From NCBI RefSeq assembly GCF_002196515.1, contig NZ_CP018835.1:3348001-3412000 (forward strand): a stretch of DNA of 64,000 nt. The letters run 5' to 3'. Below, one piece after another: positions 19,119 through 29,000 of this stretch; the stretch's first letter is position 1; each line of letters opens with the position of its first letter. The translations under genes and the position numbers were made by a program. A model generated the notes under the pieces. It did no database searches. It was not told where the DNA came from and worked only from the letters and a program-made list of their open reading frames with translations. This DNA is from Vibrio gazogenes. Its GTDB lineage: Bacteria > Pseudomonadota > Gammaproteobacteria > Enterobacterales > Vibrionaceae.

Positions 19119-21212
19119 TTAGAATTGATAGTCAGCAATGATACCAAATGTCCGTGGGGCACCGATTTCAAACAGATCGTTCTTATGCCGTAAAACATAA
19201 TTTTCGTCGGTGACGTTTTTAACGTAAGCGCGAATCGTGAAGTTATCCGCGGCATAACCGGCGTTCAGGTTGACAACGGTGTAGTCTCCGGCAGAAGTGC
19301 TCTTCGTATTGGCTAAGTCAGTATAATACTCTGAAACGTAGTTCGCCCGGGCGCCGAAGAAGATGCCTGACTCAAGGTGTTGCGTGAAGCCGAGACTCGC
19401 AGACAGATCCGGTGCATAGCTGAACTCTTTGCCGTTGAGGTTTTCTGTTGTGCCGCTGGGCCCTTGAGTGACTTCTGTTTTCAGTAAACCAACAGAAGCA
19501 AAAACATCTAAGCCAGAGTCGAACCAATAAGTTGTTTCGACTTCTGTCCCATAGGTTTTGCCTTTCGGGATATTGGCAACGTAGTTGTCTAATCGGCTAC
19601 CGCTATCGCCATAAACAACCGTATGATAGTTATCATAGTCGTTGTAGAAGAGGTTCGCGGTTACCCCCAGTTTTTTATCGAGGAAGGTGGAGCGTGAGCT
19701 CAACTCGTAAGTCCAGACTTCTTCTTGGTCAAACACAAAGAGTTCTTTCTTGTACTCGTTATAACCAATCCCCCCGGCGTTGTAGCCTTTACGCGCGGTC
19801 AGCCCTAGTGTTGAGTTGCCGGAAACGTCATAAGTGACGCCAATTTTAGGCAGGAAAATGTTGTTATCATCATCGGCTTTAAAATCAATTCGGAATTTTT
19901 CATGATCAAAATCGCGATCAAGCTCATCCCGCTCATAACGAGCGCCAAGTAGCAGCCCCCATTTCTGTGTCAGTTTGATTTTGGAATCAAAGTAAATCGA
20001 ATGGGTTTGCGTTTTATCAAAACGCGTCAGGGAGTCAGTCTGTGTGTCCTGATCTTTGAAGTAACTGCTAAACCCGACAATCGCACTGTATTTTTCGTCT
20101 AAAGAGTTATAAGACAGCTTGGCTTCTACGGTGTAATTCTTCTCATCGATATCTCCCCACCAATTCGTATCAGGGTAAGCAACAAACTTGGTTGAGTAGT
20201 CACGTCTGGCAAGCAGTACATCGGCTTTCAGCTCTTCATTAATCAGGTAAGCAACGTCCAGATTCACGTTCCAGCTTTTCGTTGTTTGGCGACGGGTACC
20301 TGAACCTCGAGTGTCGATGTTTTCAAACGAACCTTCTTTGGTGACCAAATTGGTGTACTGACCTTCCTCATTACGGCTGGCGATCGTTAGTTTCGCCGTC
20401 AGTTTGTCGGTTCCCCATGGTTTGAACAGTAGTTTACCCCGGATATTGTGAGATTTAATTTCAGAAGGGTCCCAAGGGTAATGGTACTTATCGTTATCAG
20501 AAAATGAATATTCAATCGGCGTGTGGCCTCTGGTGCCTTCTGCGGCAAGACGGAAGGCGAGTTTATCGGCGACGATTGGTGCGGAAACAACACCGGCTAA
20601 ATGGTATTTATCATCTTCATTTTCGTAACCGGCGCGAACTTTGCTCTCGGTGTGAAACGTTGGATCCTTGGTTTTGATCACCACCGCACCACCGATACTG
20701 TTACGTCCTTGGTTGGTCGATTGCGGGCCCTTGTAAACTTCGACCTGTTCGGTGTCCCACAAACCTGCTTTACCGAATGCTTCGCCTGTCCATGATTCAG
20801 AGACACCATCAACCGTGGTATTGACGCGGGGCGTTGCGCCGGTCATGTATGAAAGGAATCCGTCTCCGGCCCCACCGCGACCATCGACCCCACGAATATG
20901 CGGCATGCCTGATGGCGCGTTCAGAACATTCGGGACGCGATCCAGTAAATCGTAATAAGTCTGGTCTTCTCCGTTATCGGCTTCTGCGGTAAAAACAGTC
21001 ACCGAACTGGTATTCTCGGCCAGCGTTCCTCCCAGCTTTTCACCAAGGACAACAATCGTCTCCGGGTTTTGAACTTTGTTCTGTTGCTGTGGTTTTTCTG
21101 CATTCGCACCCGCGCTGACGCCTAAGCAGAGCAGACCAATCACTGTTGAAAGAATGCTCCTCTGATGACGAAGAACATGACCATTACCACTGTTTAAATC
21201 CATGGGCTTCAT
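19119..21212 (-). CDS. TonB-dependent outer-membrane catechol siderophore receptor
   Basis: 697 residues. The signal peptide ends near residue 38 (VSAGANAEK) after an unusually long N-terminus. A plug domain (about 50-170) has TIVVLGEK as TonB-box-like segment and the plug motifs HIRGVDGRGG and VEVYKGPQSTNQGRNSIGG. A 22-strand barrel follows and ends in phenylalanine (FGIIADYQF), as normal for outer-membrane insertion. Placement opposite the esterase and NRPS genes and next to a Fur-box-like site marks it as the receptor for the ferric siderophore made by this locus, the role of FvtA in vanchrobactin systems. No extracytoplasmic sigma-factor signalling extension is present. Confidence 0.92.
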   Translation of the reverse strand: MKPMDLNSGNGHVLRHQRSILSTVIGLLCLGVSAGANAEKPQQQNKVQNPETIVVLGEKLGGTLAENTSSVTVFTAEADNGEDQTYYDLLDRVPNVLNAPSGMPHIRGVDGRGGAGDGFLSYMTGATPRVNTTVDGVSESWTGEAFGKAGLWDTEQVEVYKGPQSTNQGRNSIGGAVVIKTKDPTFHTESKVRAGYENEDDKYHLAGVVSAPIVADKLAFRLAAEGTRGHTPIEYSFSDNDKYHYPWDPSEIKSHNIRGKLLFKPWGTDKLTAKLTIASRNEEGQYTNLVTKEGSFENIDTRGSGTRRQTTKSWNVNLDVAYLINEELKADVLLARRDYSTKFVAYPDTNWWGDIDEKNYTVEAKLSYNSLDEKYSAIVGFSSYFKDQDTQTDSLTRFDKTQTHSIYFDSKIKLTQKWGLLLGARYERDELDRDFDHEKFRIDFKADDDNNIFLPKIGVTYDVSGNSTLGLTARKGYNAGGIGYNEYKKELFVFDQEEVWTYELSSRSTFLDKKLGVTANLFYNDYDNYHTVVYGDSGSRLDNYVANIPKGKTYGTEVETTYWFDSGLDVFASVGLLKTEVTQGPSGTTENLNGKEFSYAPDLSASLGFTQHLESGIFFGARANYVSEYYTDLANTKSTSAGDYTVVNLNAGYAADNFTIRAYVKNVTDENYVLRHKNDLFEIGAPRTFGIIADYQF

Positions 21213-21294
21213 TTTCTAAAAATTCCTTTAAAAAAATTTGAAAATTATTTGATGTCGCAACAAAATTTAGGTAAAAGTTGTTGCGGATGTTTAT

Positions 21295-21313
21295 GGTAAT
21301 GATAATTATTATT
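21295..21313. promoter_or_regulatory. Fur-box-like site between receptor and esterase genes
   Basis: ggtaatgataattattatt matches the classic 19-bp Fur consensus GATAATGATAATCATTATC at 16 positions by my alignment. It lies in the 198-bp divergent gap, so it can control both the receptor and the esterase-MbtH-NRPS operon. Confidence 0.75.
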
Positions 21314-21410
21314 ATTTACAACAATGATTAAGGCAAATTTATACCACTGGATCACTTTTTCTATAAATGTGTTTTATGAATGAGTGCGTGGTTGATGAAT
21401 CGGAACAGTT

Positions 21411-22733
21411 ATGGCTTTTGAACCCCCCCAAGAACAAAATACACCAGTGATGACTCGTGTTTGCCATTGTCTCACCAGAGACAACTGCAATATCGGCGAT
21501 CAAACATGGTGGCGGATCATGACTTCGCAAGGCACACCGATAGTCGCGAATATGACGGATGAACATGCTGATGTCATCTTCCTCTGGCGTGAATCGCCAT
21601 CCGATGCAGACGCCGCAGATATTCAAGACGTGTACATTGATATCAATGGGATCACCGATCATCACAGCTTCGCCATGGCGAAGCTCACCCGAATAGCAGA
21701 AACCGATGTGTGGTTTTATGTCGCATCAATTCCGCGCACCTGGCGCGGTGGATATGCGTTTATTCCCGTAACCTCAGCCGATGTACAGCCAAATTATGTG
21801 GGGCACGACGACGAGAAAAGGGAGCAGCACCGCCAATGGCTCCGGCGTATTTTTCCGCTGAGTTGCCATGACCAACTCAATGTAAACGGGCTGAATTATT
21901 GTGGCTGGGGGCGTGACAAAACGCCGCTGCATATGCCGGATGCACTACCACAACCTCAGTGGCAACCGTTCGATCAGCGCTGCGGACAAAGCATCGTGAA
22001 GTCGACTTTCGCCATCGATTGGCACAGTGAAATATTAAACGCTAGCCGCCGGGTCTGGCTCTATTCCACCGCTTCTGCGGAGCAAGTCTTACCGGTGGTC
22101 TTTATTCTTGACGGTCGGTTTTGGTCAGAGTCGTTACCAATCTACGACGCACTGTCATGTGCCACTGAAGACGGCGTCTTGCCAGAAGCGGTCTATGTGC
22201 TGATTGATGAAATTGATGGCTGTCAGCGGAGTGTGGATCTGAGCTGTAACGCGACGTTTTGGCTGGCGATCATTCAAGAGCTGTTTCCTTTGGTGTCCGG
22301 CTATTTCACGCTCAGTGCCGATCCGCAGCGAACCGTCGTGGTCGGCCAGAGTCTGGGCGGGTTAGCTGCGATGTTTGCAGCGCTCAACTGGCCTGAGCGG
22401 TTTGGGTCGGTGGTTTGTCAGTCCGGTTCTTTCTGGTGGCCGGATTTCTCGATTGTGAAACCGCCCGGGGACTATGTCCCGCCCGACTCACCTCACTTGT
22501 TGAGTGATATGAGTCGGCAGGTACATGACGGCTTAGGTCGTCATGCCTGTTTAAACATCTTCATGGAAGTCGGCAGCGGCGAAGACATCATGGTTGACTT
22601 GAGTCAGGACATGTACCACCAACTCGCGGCTCAACAACACAACATTCAATACCGGGTCTTTGATGGTGGCCACGAGCGCCTCTGTTGGCGTGGCGGCATC
22701 ATCGATGGCCTGTCTTATATTTTTTCATTATAA
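21411..22733 (+). CDS. Fes-type ferric siderophore esterase
   Basis: 440 residues, no signal peptide, hence cytoplasmic. The N-terminal part (about 1-150) is the enterochelin-esterase-specific beta domain with a WRGGYAFIPV segment. The alpha/beta-hydrolase domain has a nucleophile elbow GQSLGG with Ser314, an acid residue region near EVGSGEDIMV, and the catalytic histidine in FDGGHERLCWRGG, the typical Fes ending. The family hydrolyses the serine ester bonds of tri-catechol siderophores after import to release iron. It heads an operon with the MbtH protein and NRPS, as in enterobactin and vanchrobactin loci. A trimer-cleaving esterase suggests that an ester-linked multimer is made. Confidence 0.9.
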   Translation: MAFEPPQEQNTPVMTRVCHCLTRDNCNIGDQTWWRIMTSQGTPIVANMTDEHADVIFLWRESPSDADAADIQDVYIDINGITDHHSFAMAKLTRIAETDVWFYVASIPRTWRGGYAFIPVTSADVQPNYVGHDDEKREQHRQWLRRIFPLSCHDQLNVNGLNYCGWGRDKTPLHMPDALPQPQWQPFDQRCGQSIVKSTFAIDWHSEILNASRRVWLYSTASAEQVLPVVFILDGRFWSESLPIYDALSCATEDGVLPEAVYVLIDEIDGCQRSVDLSCNATFWLAIIQELFPLVSGYFTLSADPQRTVVVGQSLGGLAAMFAALNWPERFGSVVCQSGSFWWPDFSIVKPPGDYVPPDSPHLLSDMSRQVHDGLGRHACLNIFMEVGSGEDIMVDLSQDMYHQLAAQQHNIQYRVFDGGHERLCWRGGIIDGLSYIFSL

Positions 22734-22762
22734 ATTTTTATCAGCACCCAACGGAGTCAGCT

Positions 22763-22957
22763 ATGGCAGAACAATACGTGAATCCTTTTGATGATCCTGA
22801 AAATCAGTTCATCGTCCTGATCAACCATCACGGTCAATACAGCTTGTGGCCTGAGTTTAAACAGACGCCTTCGGGCTGGAAACAGACTTTTGGCCCGTCC
22901 GGTAAACAGGATTGTATCGAACACATTGAAGCAAACTGGCAAGACATCCGAGTGTAA
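22763..22957 (+). CDS. MbtH-like NRPS chaperone
   Basis: 64 residues carrying the whole MbtH signature: NPFDDPENQFIVLINHHGQY, SLWPEF and PSGWK, then a C-terminal CIEHIEANW. MbtH proteins bind adenylation domains and are often needed for their folding or activity. It lies 29 bp after the esterase and 64 bp before the NRPS, as ybdZ does before entF. The ribosome site is a moderate ggag. Confidence 0.95.
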   Translation: MAEQYVNPFDDPENQFIVLINHHGQYSLWPEFKQTPSGWKQTFGPSGKQDCIEHIEANWQDIRV

Positions 22958-23021
22958 ATCGCACCGTGAAAGCATAAAAATAACGAGAAAAAACAAGTTA
23001 TTATTTTTAAGGAATGGACGA

Positions 23022-26000
23022 ATGAAAGACCATCAAGTGCCAGAAGAACAGTATGATCTGATTGGTACGCAGCAGGGGATTTGGTTTGGGCAGCAAGTGA
23101 TGCCAAGACCGGAATCATTTAACGTAGCCCATTACATCGAGATTGACGGAGAGATCGATTTAGAACGATTCACTCAGGCCGTGAACCGTGGTGTGGCAGC
23201 CGCAGACTCGCTGCATTTTGAATATCTAGACGTTGACGGAGACATTAAACAAAGAGGCTTTGCGCCGCAACTCGCGCAAGATGTATTGGAAGTGATGGAC
23301 TTTTCTCAGTCGGCATGTGTGGCGGCATCTGCGCAGGCGTGGATGAAAGCTGATCTCGATACGCCAATTGAGCTACAGGGAAGCCGCCCCAGATATCGTC
23401 ACTGTCTGATTGATGTCAGCGAGTCGGGGAAGCCGAAATGGCTCTGGTATCAGCGCTATCATCATATTGATGTTGACGGATTCAGTTTTAACGCGATCAC
23501 GCAGTATATCGTCAGTGAATACAACCGGCTTATGCTGGGGACGGCAAAGCCAGCGCCGTTTACACCGTTCAAAGCGGTGATTGCCGAACATCAGCAATTT
23601 TATCGGTCTGAGGCATGTCAACACGCACGCAGTTTCTGGCAACACCAAATCAGCCAACTGCCCGATATCATTTCACTCGCGACCGGCGGGCGACGAAGCT
23701 CGGCCTCCGGCGTCGAAAAATTCACGATTGAACTGGCGGGAGGGGATTGGCTGCACCGGGGGGGGCATCAGGTGCTGCCTTCTGAATTTGCCATGGCGTT
23801 AGTCTTTGCCTACTTACATTTAGTGTCAGGTGCGCCAAACGTATGTGTCGGTTTCCCGTTTATGCGTCGTATGGGGAGTTCGGCAGCGAGTTCAACCGGT
23901 GCCGTGGTCAATGTGTTGCCTTTAACACTCGCCGTTGAGCCAACGATGACCATCACTGATGTGGCGAGGGCGATGAACAAGGCCATTCGTCAAACCCGCC
24001 GCCATCAAATGTACGATGCGGAACACATCCAGCGAGATTCCGGCAGAGTCGGGCAGGCGCTGTACGGGCCAATGCTCAATTACAAACCGTTTGAAGAAGA
24101 AATCAATCTGGCCGGGACAAAAGGGCAGACACACATTCTTTCCGCTGGCCCGATTGACGACATTGAGTTCTCTCCGCAACTCAGGCATAACCAATTGAGC
24201 CTGACGTTAACGGCCAATGCCGTGACATATGGCCAACAGTCACTGGCTTTACATGCCCAGCGTTTTGCGCATATGGTCGGACAGATTGCCCGTAACCCGG
24301 ATCGACCATTACGTGCTTTGGATATTGTCCCTACCTGTGAACAGACCAATATTGCTCGCTGGTCCACAGGAAGCGTGGCGACGGACCGCCCGCAAGCGCG
24401 CCACGTATTAGCAGAGTTTGCGCATCAGGTCGAACGAAAGCCTGATGCTGTGGCATTGCACTTTGGTCAGCAGCACTGGACATTTGCCCAGCTTGATCAG
24501 GCCATCGCAACACGGGCGCAGCAGATCAATGCCTTCGGGGCCGGCAAAGGCGATATTATCGGGGTTGCTTTACCACGCAGCGCTGAAACGATGATTACAA
24601 TGCTGGCGGTTCTTCGGGCTGGCGCGGTCTATCTTCCGATTGATTTGGCATATCCGCAGGAACGCATCGAAACCATCTTAGCGCAGGCTCAGCCGAAGGG
24701 AGTGATTGTCGAACAGACGGCATCACTGCCGTGGCAAAGCCTGACACATTGCATCTCTCTGACGGTGCTTGCCAGCCTGAATGTCACCGAATCAGAGCAT
24801 CCTGAGCTTGAGATTGTCCCTTCGGATGTGGCCTATATCGTTTTTACCTCAGGCTCGACCGGACAACCCAAAGGTGTGATGAATACCCATGGCGCGCTGC
24901 TGAACTTATTGCATTCACACCGACAGTCTGTTTTTGCCAATGCGATCCATCGTCTTGCAGAGCAACAGCAGTGTGATGAAAGTGATGTACAAGTTCGGGC
25001 AGCGCATACCACATCGTTCTCATTTGATGCGTCTTGGGAGCAAGTGATCTGGATGCTTTGCGGGCATACCCTTTATCTGTATGACGATGAGCAGCGTAAA
25101 GATGCCTGCGAACTGACAGAAAAAGTCGCACAAGACCAGATCAATGCATTGGATCTGCCGCCTTCACTGTTGAGCCAAATGCTCGATAACGGATTAATGG
25201 CAGCCAGTCACGTGCCGACACTGGTGTTGACCGGTAGTGAAGCGGTGCCGGAATCACTCTGGTCAAGTGTCAAAGCCTACCCGGACTTGCTGGTTGAAAA
25301 CTGCTATGGGCCGACAGAATTTACGGTGGATGCGGTTAGTGCATCATTGAACGTCGATGACACTCCGGTGATCGGTCAGCCCATTTTAAATACCAAAGCT
25401 TATGTGTTAGACACACAGTTGAATACCGTTGCCGTCGGTGTGGTCGGTGAGTTATATCTGGCTGGTGCCGGACTGGCAAAAGGATATCTCAATCAGCCCG
25501 GGATGACGGCAGAACGATTTGTCGCGAACCCGTTCGGCCATGGGCAAATTATGTATCGAACCGGAGATCTGGTGAAATGGCGCGACAATGGTCAGCTGGC
25601 ATTTATCGGTCGGAGCGACGACCAAGTCAAAGTGCGTGGTTTCCGGATTGAACTGGGGGATGTTGAAAGTGCGATTAATGCGATTGACGGTGTCGAGACC
25701 ACCGTGGTCATTGCCCAGCGTCATGGCGCGTCACACCGACTGATAGCTTACTGCACCTTGGTGAATCATGCCCGGTCTCAGTTGGATGAGCACAGCTTGT
25801 TGACTCAAATTGCTGCCACCGTGCCTGAATATATGGTGCCTGCTGCGCTGGTGATCGTGGCGCAATTCCCCCTCAACGTGAATGGCAAAATTGATCGGCA
25901 AGCACTGCCTGAACCGACCATTGTGTCTGGTCATACATGGGTCGCGCCGGTCAATCATCAACAACAAGTGCTGTGTGATGCGGTGGCTGAGTTGCTCGGT

Positions 26001-29000
26001 GTTGATAAGGTCGGCATCACAGATGATTTCTTTGCTTTGGGAGGCGATAGTATCTCTGCCATGGGCTTGGGAACATTACTGAGAAAAGCCGGTTATGAAC
26101 TGCGCCCCCGGGAGATATTCTCAGCCCGCCAGTTAGGAGGCATGGCTGAGTTGATGCAACCGCTGCGCCGTCAAGTGACGCAGAATCAGGACGGGGATAT
26201 TTCAGCTTTGCCGATGTGGCGTTGGTTTGAAGAACACTTTGCCGCGCAGACCCGCTATGTTCAAGGCGTGTTTGTCGAGATTGAATCCGATGTCACTCTG
26301 GCTCATCTTCAGGCCGGATTAAAACAACTGGTTGCCAATCATGCCGCGTGCCGACTGATCAAACAAGAGACGCGTTATGTGATTCAGTCGATGGCGCAGC
26401 TCAAGGTGGACACTTGGGTCGAGACGCTTGAGATTACCGATCTTGATCATGCAGATTTAGACGGCGTATTTGCCCACGCGAGTCAAATGCTCTCACCAGA
26501 CAGTCAGATGCTCCGGCTGGTGCAAATGCGTGACCGTACCGGGCGTTGCGGGCTAATGATCCTCGCACATCACCTGATCATTGATGGGGTGTCGTGGCGA
26601 ATTCTATTACCGCAGCTCAACACGCTTGTCCGGGCGCAAGTGAACGGTGTCAAAGCCGGGATGACGCCGGAAGTGACAGGGCTGAACACATGGTCGCAAG
26701 CCCTCTATCAACATTTGCCGCAGCTGAGTCAACAAGCACCGGATTGGATTGCGCAAGAATCCCGTCTTATTGAACCATGCAAACCACCGACGGAAAAGGG
26801 GAACGTCGTTCACCGTCGCGTATTGCTGCCGACGGTACTGACGCAAAGTATGCTCAGCCACTGCCAAGATTCACAGGCGATTGATGTCGATGAGTTGCTC
26901 ATGGCTGCGGTGACTTCAGCGCTGGGGCAGTGTTATCAAAAAGACGCGATCAAGCTGTATTTGGAGTCTCATGGCCGCGAAGAGTTTGATGCATCACTGA
27001 ACCTCAGCCAAACACTGGGGTGGTTCACGACCGAATTTCCGCTCGTTATCGATTTGCCCGCAGCGGGCGAAATCCCAGCTTTACTCAGACAAGTGAAACA
27101 AGCGAAGCGACGTGTCAAAGACCGGGGTTTGGGTTACATGTCTCTGCGCTATCTGGACAACCCTTATCGCGAGACGCTCACCGCATTATCTCAACAGCAT
27201 CCCGCCTCGTTGTTGTTCAACTATCTGGGGCGTTTTGAGCAGACTCAGGCCATGTGGACACCCGTCAGTCGCGCAGGTCAGTTTGCTGACACCTTTGCCG
27301 TGTCACTGGAGAGCGATTATGCGCTGTTACATCCGTTAGAGCTGAATATTTTTGTCGATGAGAGTGATGACGGGGCTCAATTTGCGCTCAACTGGGCTTG
27401 GGATAACGCGCAATTCAGCCATGATGAGATTGATACCGTATGTGACTGGATCACGCAGCAACTTGAAGCCATGCTGTGTTGGATGAAGGCACAACCTGAG
27501 CGACAGGTTGTGCTGCGGGTTGCTGCTGAATATACGCAAACCGGGGTCTCGCTTGACGACGCAGCCGTGTTCGCGGATCGCTTTGGCCCGCTACGCGATA
27601 TTCTGCCAGCTTTGCCGTTACAAGAAGGGTTACTGTTCCAATCACAGGTAGGCGATGAGAATAGCAATTACAACTCAACCACCAGACTGACTTTCCAAGG
27701 CGAGGTCAATCCGCACCAAGTGCAGCAAGCGTTAAACGCGGTGATCACGCGTCATCCGCAACTCGGGGCTAAATTCGACAGTTCGATTTTAGGCCAGACG
27801 GTTCAGTTGATTCCTCAAACCGATGCATCCTGGCCGCTGACATGTATTGATATCCGCAGCGAGAGCGCGCAACAGCAACAGGCATACCTTGCTCACACCG
27901 AAAAGCAAACGCTCGTTCGTCAGTTCGATCTCAATCATCCGGACGAATCCTTGCTCGGTGCCACGCTCATCCACCATGGTGACGGGCAAAGCACATTGTT
28001 TGTTTCTGCGCATCACTTGGTTGTCGATGGGTGGTCAACACCGATCTTGCTGGGGGATTTTCTCACCGCATATGCACAAGGCCATCCAAGTCTGCCGCCC
28101 GTAGCAGCCAGCTATGCCGAGGTGGTCAGTCAGTTGAAACAGCGTGATAAAACACAGGCAGAAATGCAGTGGCAGCAAGTGTTGCAAGACGTTACGCCGA
28201 CCATCGCATTTGAAGATGTGCCGGTTGACGATCAGGTCAAAGAACATGCACTGATCATTGATGCGGAAACAACCCGGCAACTGACTCAACGGCTGAGTGC
28301 TTATGGCCTGACGATGAACTCGCTGATGCAGGGGATTTGGTCATCTATCCTCGGCAGTATGACCGGTCGCGAAGATGTGGTGTTTGGCACGCCAATCTCG
28401 GGGCGTTTCGGACATGTGAAAGGCATTGATGAACATATCGGTTTGTTCAGTAATACCATCCCGGTACGGATGAAACTTGATGCGCAGCAGAGCTTGTTGG
28501 CGCAATTGCAAGCGCATCAGGCAACACAGATTCAACTGCTGGAACATGATGAACTGGGCTTAGGTGAAATTCAGCAGTTAGCGGGTGGCGACACCTTGTT
28601 CGATACCCTGTTGGTGGTGGAAAATTACCCGGACCATGCAACGTGGTACGACCAAGATTATCAGGGTGCAACCCTGACCCATATTCACAATCGTGGTTAT
28701 ACCCATTATCCATTAACCATACTGGTTCTTCCCGGGGAGCAAATTCACGTGCTGTTTGAATACCGGGATACAGTCGGTATTGCGCAACAAGTGATGCAGC
28801 GCTTTGAAAAACTACTGCAAGCCGTGATTGATACCCCTGAAATCCCCCTGACGCAACTCGATTTACGTTTGGCGGCAGAAATCACCCTCCAGAAACGTGT
28901 CAATCAGACGCAGGCCGAAGTGGGGCATCACACGTTGCGCTCACTGATGGCTGAGCAGGCGGCGCGGACACCGGAACAGATTGCGCTGATCGACAGTGAC

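Noticed and set aside
22890..23021. Longer NRPS start giving 44 extra residues
   Set aside because: It would overlap the MbtH gene and lacks a ribosome site; ATG 23022 has AAGGA and begins as EntF proteins do.
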